Shown piece by piece: positions 55,006 to 62,834 of a stretch of 64,000 nucleotides of DNA. The stretch covers positions 107,068-171,067 of the forward strand of contig NZ_LMKB01000001.1 in assembly GCF_001421165.1 (NCBI RefSeq). Direction: 5' to 3'. Position numbers and translations under genes: made by a program. The DNA is from Frigoribacterium sp. Leaf8 (lineage in GTDB: Bacteria; Actinomycetota; Actinomycetes; Actinomycetales; Microbacteriaceae). Each line of letters opens with the position of its first letter. Position 1 is the first letter of the stretch. Below the pieces are notes generated by a model. It worked only from the letters and a program-made list of their open reading frames with translations, was not told the origin of the DNA and searched no databases.

Positions 55006-56922
55006 TCAGAGGCCGCTTTCGGGTACCGGTACCACCGTGTTGCCAACTCGCACCACTTGGGCTGTGTTTGAAGTAGAGAGTGCATCAGCAAGCCTGGCCT
55101 GGAAACGCAAGAATTCAGCCGGGAGAAGAACTGGCATATCTCTGGCGGTCCTGGCCAGTGCGAATTCAAATTCCTCGACGTTGCGGTAGACCTTAAAACT
55201 TGACTGAATGGACCGAAGGGCAACTTTCCCGTCAATCAATTTCATCCAGTCTCTAGGCCAATTAGCGGCGATACTCATTCGTGCGGCAGCAGCCTCCGAT
55301 GCGTAGTCATCGGCCCGCAGACGTTGGACCTGCGACTCGTCGCGCATGTAGGCCACAGCTCTGTTGCTCGGTCCTGGCTTCCCGTTCATTGAAGGCGAGG
55401 GGTGCGCAAGTCGAACTGCCTTGAGCGCTAGATCTTCGATCACATCTTCCATGAGAGGCGCCACGGCCTGCTGGAGCCGATCGTCGAATTCCGATCGGGA
55501 GATTTCCTTGACCGCTTGCACCGCTTCAAAAAGCAGGTCGGGTTCGAGGAGGCAATTCTCAATTTCGCGAACCGACCAGACGAAGAGACCAGGCACAGCG
55601 GCCTTTTGCTTCAATTCATCATCGCTAAGCAAATCCCTGTCGCGGACGGCCAAAAATTTGAGAGATGAGCGGAGAGAACTTAGCGTTCGTGCTGCCGACT
55701 CAACCTGACGCGAACCACCCGCCTCGAGGAGGTGACATCTGCCGGACAGTTCTGGCCAGAGCTGTCGAATCAATTTTGAGTCGCCGATTCCTTCGACCAC
55801 GAGAAGCAGGTCGTACTGCAACGCCTGACTTGCCTCCACCCCTAGCACCCTAAGAAGATCCAGCCGCTCCTCGTCAGCCGAAATGAAGGACACCTGGTTT
55901 GTTTGAGAATCAACGGGTGGGGCGACCGTAAGAACACTTTCTGCGGAACCTGAGGCTATAAGGCTGGGGGAATGCGTGACGACCAGAATTTGTGATCGAT
56001 CGGAAAGGTCGCTTGCGACTTGGAAAAGAGCGCTCTGCAAGCTGGGATGTAGGTGTTTCTCCGGTTCGTCGAGAAGTAGAACGCCACCAGCCGAGGCCAT
56101 CCTCCTAACGAAATACAGCAGAGATAACATCTCCTTTTCTCCGGAAGAGAGCTTGTCTAAGCCATGCGTTGGGCCAGCGGGAAGCTGAACAAGGACCGTC
56201 GTTGTAGCCGAATCTGATTCGTACCTAGGTCGAAGAAGCTTCTTATTGGTAGCTGATTCAAATGCATCAGCAACAATCTTGAAATCATCGACGGAGCCGA
56301 TACCTTGACGCTCAGCGAGATAACCTTGGTAGTCCAACGTAAGCAAGTAGCTTCCAATATCCGGAAGCCATGCACCAGCTTGATATTCCACTTGCTGCTC
56401 ATGACCCGTGCTTCTATTTTCGATCATCTGACGCCTATTGAACATGCCTAAATCTACTGATGAAGCAGTTCCCGTAGTAAATTGACGCTGCGCAGCGAGT
56501 AAATCCAAGCTTGCGAACGGGTTCTCCTCCTGAAAGCGGGGATTTTGGAGGATGATGGCTACTGGATCATAACTATTGTACTGAGATGAATTGCTCGGTC
56601 TATTAATACTTACACTTATAAGATAGCTGGACGCGACGGTAGCTTCGGAGCCGTGAACCCTCAGATGCCAGTCATTGACCGCGCTGAACTCCTCTGCCGT
56701 GAGCGTGATCCGCATCTCAACGTGAGCGTTGTCTCCCCAGGGACCAACGCGGCTCGCGCTAAGTGCCCGCTCTGTCCACAGCCCGAGGAGAGCCTCCAAG
56801 ATTAGCGACTTCCCCGTTCCGTTCTTGCCGCTAAAAAAGAGCGTGGGATGTGTGTCAAGCTTGCTCGCTTCCGCTAAAGCGATCCCCCCATAGTTCTCAA
56901 TTTTGAACGATGTAAGCCGCAT
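55006..56922 (-). CDS. OLD-like AAA ATPase with C-terminal TOPRIM/DUF4435-like domain (candidate phage defence)
   Basis: 638 aa, base composition near 50% GC against about 72% around it. SMC-like ATPase: Walker A GKNGTGKS (32-39), signature LSSGEKE (258-264), Walker B LLLDEPE (282-288), His switch THSPS (316-320). C-terminal part has TOPRIM-like acidic motifs VVEG (375-378) with D381, DRD (428-430) and REIEN (452-456), as in OLD/DUF4435 nucleases. Such genes are often anti-phage effectors. ATG 56922 has GGGGGA upstream. No partner gene is visible; horizontally acquired. Confidence 0.85.
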   Translation of the reverse strand: MRLTSFKIENYGGIALAEASKLDTHPTLFFSGKNGTGKSLILEALLGLWTERALSASRVGPWGDNAHVEMRITLTAEEFSAVNDWHLRVHGSEATVASSYLISVSINRPSNSSQYNSYDPVAIILQNPRFQEENPFASLDLLAAQRQFTTGTASSVDLGMFNRRQMIENRSTGHEQQVEYQAGAWLPDIGSYLLTLDYQGYLAERQGIGSVDDFKIVADAFESATNKKLLRPRYESDSATTTVLVQLPAGPTHGLDKLSSGEKEMLSLLYFVRRMASAGGVLLLDEPEKHLHPSLQSALFQVASDLSDRSQILVVTHSPSLIASGSAESVLTVAPPVDSQTNQVSFISADEERLDLLRVLGVEASQALQYDLLLVVEGIGDSKLIRQLWPELSGRCHLLEAGGSRQVESAARTLSSLRSSLKFLAVRDRDLLSDDELKQKAAVPGLFVWSVREIENCLLEPDLLFEAVQAVKEISRSEFDDRLQQAVAPLMEDVIEDLALKAVRLAHPSPSMNGKPGPSNRAVAYMRDESQVQRLRADDYASEAAAARMSIAANWPRDWMKLIDGKVALRSIQSSFKVYRNVEEFEFALARTARDMPVLLPAEFLRFQARLADALSTSNTAQVVRVGNTVVPVPESGL

Positions 56923-57013
56923 GTGTCCCCCTAGATCAAAGTTTCGTCCACTATGGACCCTAGTTCTAAGGTGCCTTTTGGTATGGCCCTTAGGCCGCAC
57001 TACCCTTGGCGAC

Positions 57014-57940
57014 GTGACCGACGCCACCCGCGCCTCCTCCGCCCCCGACGCCGCGACGGCCGACGCCGCTCGGGCCGCTGCCCCGGCCGCCCCGACGACG
57101 CACTGGACGCTGACGCTCGTCTGCCAGGACCGACCCGGCATCGTCCACGCGATCAGCGGTGCCGTCGTGCAGGCGGGCGGCAACATCACCGAGTCGGCGC
57201 AGTTCTCGAGCCACGACACCGGCACGTTCTTCATGCGCCTGCAGGTCGAGGCCCCCGGCGAGCGCGACGCGTTCGAGGCGGCGCTGGCGCCCGTGCTCGC
57301 GCACTACGACGCGCAGGCGAAGCTCGACGTCGTCGGTCGCCCGACCCGCACGCTCGTGCTCGCGAGCAAGGCGGCGCACTGCGTCAACGACCTGCTGTTC
57401 CGGCAGCGGGCGGGTCAGCTGCCGATCGAGGTGCCGTTGATCCTGGCGAACCACGACGACCTGTCGGGGCTCGCCGAGTTCTACGGCAAGCGGTTCGAGC
57501 ACCACCCGGTCACCGACCCCGAGTCGAAGGCGGCGTTCGAGGCGCGCGTGCTGCAGGTCGTCGACCGCTACGACGTCGAGCTGGTCGTGCTCGCCCGCTA
57601 CATGCAGATCCTCAGCCCCGAGCTCTGCGCCGCGCTCGAGGGGCGGGCGATCAACATCCACCACTCGTTCCTGCCCGGGTTCAAGGGGGCGAACCCCTAC
57701 CGCCAGGCGCACGCCCGCGGCGTGAAGCTGATCGGCGCGACGGCGCACTTCGTCACGAGCGACCTCGACGAGGGGCCGATCATCGAGCAGAACGTGGTCC
57801 GCGTCGACCACACCCGCAGCGCCCCCGAGCTGATGGCGATCGGCCAGGACGAAGAGAGCCGCACCCTGACCCAGGCCGTCCGCTGGTTCGCGGAGGACCG
57901 CGTGCTGCTCGACGGCGCCCGCACCATCGTCTTCCGCTAG
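57014..57940 (+). CDS. purU: Formyltetrahydrofolate deformylase
   Basis: 308 aa. Hydrolyses 10-formyl-THF to THF and formate. N-terminal ACT domain (LTLVCQDRPGIVHAISGAVVQAGGNI) and a formyltransferase-like catalytic domain with NIHHSFLPGFKGANPYRQAH, VKLIGATAHFVTSDLDEGPII. GTG 57014 begins an extra tail VTDATRASSAPDAATADAAR before the domain; its DATRASS comes from the dispersed motif. The low-GC insert ends just upstream. Confidence 0.93.
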   Translation: MTDATRASSAPDAATADAARAAAPAAPTTHWTLTLVCQDRPGIVHAISGAVVQAGGNITESAQFSSHDTGTFFMRLQVEAPGERDAFEAALAPVLAHYDAQAKLDVVGRPTRTLVLASKAAHCVNDLLFRQRAGQLPIEVPLILANHDDLSGLAEFYGKRFEHHPVTDPESKAAFEARVLQVVDRYDVELVVLARYMQILSPELCAALEGRAINIHHSFLPGFKGANPYRQAHARGVKLIGATAHFVTSDLDEGPIIEQNVVRVDHTRSAPELMAIGQDEESRTLTQAVRWFAEDRVLLDGARTIVFR

Positions 57941-57974
57941 CCCCGCCCGGGCACACCGGCCGTACGCTGGACGC

Positions 57975-58370
57975 GTGACCCCGACCGACCCCGCCCCCTC
58001 CCCCGTCCCGGCCCGCGGCGGCCCGGTCGGCCCCCTCGACGTGGTGCGGTTCGTCACGCTGATCCTCGCCTTCCTGAGCCTCGGCTTCTGGGGCTACCTC
58101 GCCTGGCCGTTCCCGTTCCCGTCGCTGGCGTTCATGATCGGCGCGCCGCTCTTCGCGATCGTCGTGTGGGGCCTGTTCCGTTCGCCACGCGCCCCGATCC
58201 CGACCGACGCCGTCGGCAAGGCCCTGGTCGAGATCGCGATCATGGGTGCCGTGGTCGCCGCCTGGGCCATGCTCGGCTACCCGGTCGTCGCCGTGGCGTT
58301 CGCCGTCTTGGCCGGCGTCACGGGCGTCCTGGCCTTCCGTCGCGAGAACGGCCGGGGGGCCCGCCGGTGA
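57975..58370 (+). CDS. YrdB-like (DUF2568) membrane protein
   Basis: 131 aa, four TM helices (VVRFVTLILAFLSLGFWGYLAWPF, LAFMIGAPLFAIVVWGLFRSP, VEIAIMGAVVAAWAMLG, VAVAFAVLAGVTGVLAF) after a Pro-rich start. GTG start; its stop overlaps the nagA start (GTGA). Function unknown. Confidence 0.85.
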   Translation: MTPTDPAPSPVPARGGPVGPLDVVRFVTLILAFLSLGFWGYLAWPFPFPSLAFMIGAPLFAIVVWGLFRSPRAPIPTDAVGKALVEIAIMGAVVAAWAMLGYPVVAVAFAVLAGVTGVLAFRRENGRGARR

Positions 58371-59737
58371 CGACCACCCTGTTCTCCGACGCCCGCAAGG
58401 TCGACGCCGACGGCGTGGTCGAGGGCTTCTGGATGCTCGTCGACGGCGACGTGATCGTCGCCACCGGCGCCACGGTGCCGGGGGCGCGCGCGGCGGCCGG
58501 GGCGAGGGGCGGGGTCGACGCGACCCGCGCCTCCTCGGCGGCGTCGGGTGCACCCGACGACCCGACCGCAGGAGGCGCGGTGCCGCCCCCCGCGGACGTC
58601 ACGGTCGACCTCGCGGGCGCCACGCTCACCCCGGGGCTGATCGACCTGCACACGCACGGAGGCGGCGGGCACGCCTTCGACGGCGGGCCGGACGACCTCG
58701 ACGCGGGACTCGCGCTGCACCGCCGGCACGGCACGACGCGCTCGTTGGTCAGCCTCGTCGCGAACCCGGTGCCGGTGCTGTCCCGGTCGCTCGGGCTGGT
58801 CGGTGACCTGATGCGTCGTGATCCGCTCGTGCTCGGGGCACACCTCGAAGGACCGTTCCTGGCGCCCGACCGGCGGGGAGCCCACGCCCCGCACTTCCTG
58901 CTCGAACCGGACGCCGCCACGGTCGAGAGCCTCCTCGAGGCCGGCGACGGCGTCGTCCGTCAGGTCACCCTCGCCCCCGAGCTGCCCGGCGGGCTCGACG
59001 CGATCGACCGGCTCGTCAGCTCGGGCGTGGTCGCCGCCGTCGGGCACACCGAGGCCGACTTCGACCTCGCCCGCGCGGCGTTCGACCGCGGCGCGAGCCT
59101 CGTGACCCACGCGTTCAACGCCATGGCCGGCATCCACCACCGCGACCCGGGGCCGCTCGTCGCGGCGGTCGGCGACGAACGCGTGACGATCGAGCTGATC
59201 CTCGACGGCGTGCACGTGCACCCGGCCGTGGCGGACCTCGTGCTGCGCTCGGCGCCCCGGCGGGTCGCCCTCATCACCGACGCGATGGCCGCGGCCGGAG
59301 CCGCCGACGGCGACTACCGCATCGGCGAACTCGCGGTGACGGTCGAGCACGGCGTCGCCACGCTCACGGGCACGTCGACCATCGCGGGTTCGACCCTGAC
59401 GCAGGACGCCGCCCTGCGCATCGCCGTCCTCCGGACCGGGCTCTCGGCCGTCGACGCCGTCGCGGCGCTGACGCTCGTGCCGGCCCGCGTGCTCGGCCTC
59501 GACGCCGGGGGCAGGCGAGCGGACATGTCCGGAGCGCAGGCCGGCGTCGAGCGCACGGCGCAGGACCCGGCGCAGGGCGCTGGGCTGGGCACGGCGCCGG
59601 GCACGGCGCAGGCCGCCGGGGCCCGACCGTCGCTCGGGCGCCTGGCCCCCGGGCACGCCGCCGACGCCGTCGCGTGGCACGACGACTGGACGGTCGCCCG
59701 GGTCTGGGCCGCCGGCCGCGAACTGCGCACCGGCTGA
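58367..59737 (+). CDS. nagA: N-acetylglucosamine-6-phosphate deacetylase
   Basis: 456 aa, longer than usual (about 380-400) because of two inserts. Metal site LIDLHTHGGGGHAFDGG, HLEGPFLAPDRRGAH, VGHTEADFD, THAFNAMAGIHHRDPG and catalytic TDAMAAAGAADGDYRIG are present. First insert (residues about 45-80, GVDATRASSAASGAPDDPTA-) is bounded by an inverted motif pair (58526, 58570); second is an Ala/Gly/Pro-rich stretch near residues 385-425. Releases acetate to give GlcN-6-P. Confidence 0.92.
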   Translation: MTTTLFSDARKVDADGVVEGFWMLVDGDVIVATGATVPGARAAAGARGGVDATRASSAASGAPDDPTAGGAVPPPADVTVDLAGATLTPGLIDLHTHGGGGHAFDGGPDDLDAGLALHRRHGTTRSLVSLVANPVPVLSRSLGLVGDLMRRDPLVLGAHLEGPFLAPDRRGAHAPHFLLEPDAATVESLLEAGDGVVRQVTLAPELPGGLDAIDRLVSSGVVAAVGHTEADFDLARAAFDRGASLVTHAFNAMAGIHHRDPGPLVAAVGDERVTIELILDGVHVHPAVADLVLRSAPRRVALITDAMAAAGAADGDYRIGELAVTVEHGVATLTGTSTIAGSTLTQDAALRIAVLRTGLSAVDAVAALTLVPARVLGLDAGGRRADMSGAQAGVERTAQDPAQGAGLGTAPGTAQAAGARPSLGRLAPGHAADAVAWHDDWTVARVWAAGRELRTG

Positions 59738-59770
59738 TCCCCGACAGCCGGCCCCGCCCAGCCCCGCCCG

Positions 59771-59810
59771 GCCCGACACCGCCCGACACCGCCCGACACC
59801 GCCCGACACT
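59771..59810. repeat. Four tandem 10-bp repeats before a palindrome
   Basis: GCCCGACACC occurs four times head to tail (last unit ends ACT), running into the family 2 palindrome. It lies in the intergenic gap after nagA. Confidence 0.85.
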
Positions 59811-59874
59811 GCACCGCGTTTCGTGCACGGCACCGCGACGAGTTGCGGTGTCGTGCACGACACGCGGTGCAGTG
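59807..59874. repeat. Palindromic element, family 2 (copy c)
   Basis: 30-bp arms with two mismatches (59807-59836, 59845-59874; left arm begins CACTGCACCGCGTTTCGTGC), loop GACGAGTT. Shares arm sequence with the copies at 38880 and 39689. Here it lies between convergent nagA and the synthetase, so it may also terminate transcription. Confidence 0.85.
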
Positions 59875-59911
59875 AGTCGGAGCCGTGGGGCGTCGGGCTC
59901 GCGGAGCGGCC

Positions 59912-61657
59912 CTACCCCTTCAGGTCGGGGAAGTCCGCGTCGCGCCACTCGGCCGCGGCCCGCTCGCCCGACCGGGCCAGCGCCTCCTCGCGGTCACGCA
60001 GCTCGACGCGTCGGATCTTGCCCGAGATCGTCTTCGGCAGCTCGGCGAACTCGACCCGCCGGACCCGCTCGTAGGCGGGCAACGACACCCGGGCGTGAGC
60101 CAGGACGGCCCGCGCGGTCTCGGCGTCGGGTGCCCACCCCTCGGCCAGGGTCACGTACGCCTTGACGATGTTCAGCCGGGTGTCGTCGGGTGCCGGCACG
60201 ACCGCGGACTCGGCGACGGCCGGGTGCTCGATCAGCATGCTCTCGACCTCGAACGGCGAGACCTTGTAGTCCGACGACTTGAAGACGTCGTCGGTGCGGC
60301 CGACGAAGGTGATCATGCCGTCGGCGTCGCGCACCGCCACGTCGCCGGTGTGGAACAGCCCGTCGCGCATCGACGACTCGGTGCGGGCGGCGTCGCCGAG
60401 GTAGCCGGTCATCAGGTTGACGGGCCGCGTGGTGAGGTCGAGGCAGACCTCGCCCTCGTCACCGACGACACCCGTGACGGGGTCGACCAGCACGACCTCG
60501 ACGCCGGGCAGGGCGCGCCCCATCGAGCCGGCCTTGATCGTGCCGCCGGGCGCGTTCGCGACGATGGCGGTCGTCTCGGTCTGCCCGTACCCGTCGCGGA
60601 TGTCCAGGCCCCAGCCCTGCTGCACGCGCCCGATCACCTCGGGGTTGAGCGGTTCGCCGGCCGAGAGCGCCTCGCGCAGGGCGCTCGGTCGCGAACCCAG
60701 GGACGACTGGATCAGCATCCGCCACACGGTCGGCGGCGCACAGAACGAGGTCACCCGGGCGCGCTCGAGCTGGTCGCGGAGCTCGGCCGGGCGGAAGCGC
60801 CCGTAGTTGTAGACGAACACGGTGGCCTCGGCGGTCCACGGCGCGAAGAAGCAGCTCCAGGCGTGCTTGCCCCAGCCCGGCGACGAGATCGTCATGTGCA
60901 CGTCCCCCGGCTGCACGCCGAGCCAGTACGTCGTGGTCAGGTGCCCGACGGGGTACGAGGCGTGCGAGTGGACGACCATCTTCGGCTTGCTCGTCGTGCC
61001 CGACGTGAAGTAGACGAGGCAGGCGTCCTCGGTCGCCGTCGTGACGTCGGGACGAGTCCAGGAGGCGCGGTGCGAGTCCCCGAAGGACGTCCAGCCCGCG
61101 GGGGCCTGGTCGCCCTCGGGGACGACCGCGATCCGCGTGACGGCCTCGACCCCGTCGACCCCCGCGAACGCCGGGGCGTCGGCCGCGTTGGCGATCACGT
61201 GCCGGACGAGCCCGCGGTCGATGCGGTCGGCGAGGTCGGCGCTGCCGAGCACGGTCGACGTCGGCAGGATGACCGCGCCCACCTTCATCACCGCGAGCAT
61301 GGCCTCCCACAGCTCGACCTGGTTGCCGAGCATGAGCATGACGTGGTCGCCCTTGGCGACGCCGAGGTCGTGCAGCCACGCGGCGACCTGGTCGCTGCGC
61401 CGACGCATGGCGTCGAACGACACCCGCTGCTCGGAGCCGTCCTCCTCGACGATCCAGAGCGCCGTGCGGTCGTTGCCGTCGGCGACCACGTCGAACCAGT
61501 CGGTCGCCCAGTTGAAGCGGTCGCCGACGTCCGGCCAGCGGAACTCGTCGCTCGCCCGGTCGAGGTCGTGCCCGAGCCCCAGCAGGTGGTCGCGGGCCGC
61601 CCGGTAGGCGGCGGTGGCCGGGGCCTCGGCGGGTGCGGATGCGGGTGCGTCGGACAT
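59912..61657 (-). CDS. AMP-binding acyl-CoA synthetase (acetyl/medium-chain type)
   Basis: 581 aa. ANL-superfamily motifs: A3 YFTSGTTSKPKMVVHSHASY, A5 GYGQTETTAIVAN, A8 region GRTDDVFKSSDYKVSPFEVE and A10 lysine in PKTISGKIRRVELR. Activates a carboxylic acid to its CoA thioester; close to acetoacetyl/medium-chain ligases. One motif copy (61060-61069) encodes FGDSHRASW in the N-domain. Divergent from cutC. Confidence 0.9.
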   Translation of the reverse strand: MSDAPASAPAEAPATAAYRAARDHLLGLGHDLDRASDEFRWPDVGDRFNWATDWFDVVADGNDRTALWIVEEDGSEQRVSFDAMRRRSDQVAAWLHDLGVAKGDHVMLMLGNQVELWEAMLAVMKVGAVILPTSTVLGSADLADRIDRGLVRHVIANAADAPAFAGVDGVEAVTRIAVVPEGDQAPAGWTSFGDSHRASWTRPDVTTATEDACLVYFTSGTTSKPKMVVHSHASYPVGHLTTTYWLGVQPGDVHMTISSPGWGKHAWSCFFAPWTAEATVFVYNYGRFRPAELRDQLERARVTSFCAPPTVWRMLIQSSLGSRPSALREALSAGEPLNPEVIGRVQQGWGLDIRDGYGQTETTAIVANAPGGTIKAGSMGRALPGVEVVLVDPVTGVVGDEGEVCLDLTTRPVNLMTGYLGDAARTESSMRDGLFHTGDVAVRDADGMITFVGRTDDVFKSSDYKVSPFEVESMLIEHPAVAESAVVPAPDDTRLNIVKAYVTLAEGWAPDAETARAVLAHARVSLPAYERVRRVEFAELPKTISGKIRRVELRDREEALARSGERAAAEWRDADFPDLKG

Positions 61658-61726
61658 CCCGCCATCATGCACCCCCGCCCATGCCGGGCCCGGCATGCGC
61701 GAGAGCCGCTCGCCTAGGGTCGTGAC

Positions 61727-62692
61727 ATGACGAACGACGCGACCCGCGCCTCCTCATCCGCCGACACGTCCGCCCGCCGGCGGCCCGCGCTCGAGATCGC
61801 GGTGACGAGCGCCGCCGGGGCCGTCACGGCCCGCGACGGCGGAGCCGACCGGGTCGAACTCTGCAGCGCCCTCGAGCTCGGCGGCGTCACCCCGTCGCAG
61901 GGGCTGGTCGAGGCGGCCGTCGCGACGGGCGTGCCCGTGCACGCGCTGGTGCGGTGCCGGCCCGGCGGGTTCGCGTACGACGCGGACGAGCTCGACGTGA
62001 TGGTGCGCGAGATCCGGGCGCTGGTGCGCTCGGGCGTGGCCGGCGTCGTCGTGGGCGCGCTGCGCGAGGACGGCTCGCTGGACGTGGACGCCCTCCGCTG
62101 GTTCGTCGAAGCCGCGCTCGACGCCGCCGCACCTCGGCACCGGGTCGCCGGACCGCAGGACGTCGCCGAGGTCCCTCCGCGCGGCGTGGGGTCTGCGCGG
62201 GTTCCCGGGGTCTCACCACTCGAGCCGCGCACGCTGGAGTCGCTCCCGCTCGAGCCGCGCACGCTCGAGCCGCGCACGCTGGAGCCGCGCCCACTGGAGA
62301 TCACCGTCCACCGGGCCGTGGACCGTGCGGCGGACCCCGTCGCGGCGGTGACGGCCCTGGCGGGGCTGGGCGTCACGCGCGTGCTGACGTCGGGCGGCTC
62401 CTCCACGGTCGGGGCGGGTCTGGCGTCGGGGGTGCTGCCGCGCCTCGTCGAGGTCGCGGGCGACGTGCAGGTGATGGCCGGGGGCGGCGTTCAGCTCGGC
62501 GACGTCCCGGCGCTCGTGGCCGCGGGGGTCGACGCCGTCCACCTCTCGGCGAAGCGGGCGCGGGCCGTGCGCGCCTCCTCGTCCCGGTCGGGGACGACCG
62601 TGTCGCTCGGCACCGAGGCGTCGACCGACTCGTGGTTCGAGACCGACCACGACCTGGTCCGCGCCGCCCGTCACGCCCTCGACCAGGCCTGA
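61727..62692 (+). CDS. cutC: CutC family protein with repeat insertion
   Basis: 321 aa, longer than the usual about 240-250. CutC TIM-barrel: LEIAVTSAAGAVTARDGGADRVELCSALELGGVTPS, RCRPGGFAYDADELDVMVREI, AGVVVGALREDGSLD, VHRAVDRAADPVAAV, LTSGGS. The N-terminus MTNDATRASS comes from a dispersed motif (61745). Between residues about 140 and 190 an insert contains a family 4 palindrome arm and 15-bp repeats giving LEPRT units. The copper role of CutC is disputed. Confidence 0.88.
   Translation: MTNDATRASSSADTSARRRPALEIAVTSAAGAVTARDGGADRVELCSALELGGVTPSQGLVEAAVATGVPVHALVRCRPGGFAYDADELDVMVREIRALVRSGVAGVVVGALREDGSLDVDALRWFVEAALDAAAPRHRVAGPQDVAEVPPRGVGSARVPGVSPLEPRTLESLPLEPRTLEPRTLEPRPLEITVHRAVDRAADPVAAVTALAGLGVTRVLTSGGSSTVGAGLASGVLPRLVEVAGDVQVMAGGGVQLGDVPALVAAGVDAVHLSAKRARAVRASSSRSGTTVSLGTEASTDSWFETDHDLVRAARHALDQA
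62188..62299 (+). repeat. Inserted repeats inside cutC
   Basis: 62188-62214 matches the right arm of the family 4 palindrome at 45114-45138 with a few differences. From about 62219 to 62299, 15-bp units of the form CTCGAGCCGCGCACG (or CTGGAG...) repeat about five times, giving LEPRTLES-like peptides. Confidence 0.7.
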
Positions 62693-62834
62693 TCCGGCGG
62701 CCGCCGCGACGCCGACGGGGCCCGTCCCGGGATCCCGACCCGCGCCTCCTCCCCAGGGTCCCGACCCGCGCCTCCTGCCCGACTCCTGCCCACCTCGGCG
62801 ACCGCCCCCGGTCGCGGGGGTGCACAGTGGAGCG

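Noticed and set aside
56903..57013. Longer purU start at 56903
   Set aside because: It would begin inside the OLD-like gene on the opposite strand and cross the low-GC boundary; GTG 57014 is the sensible start.
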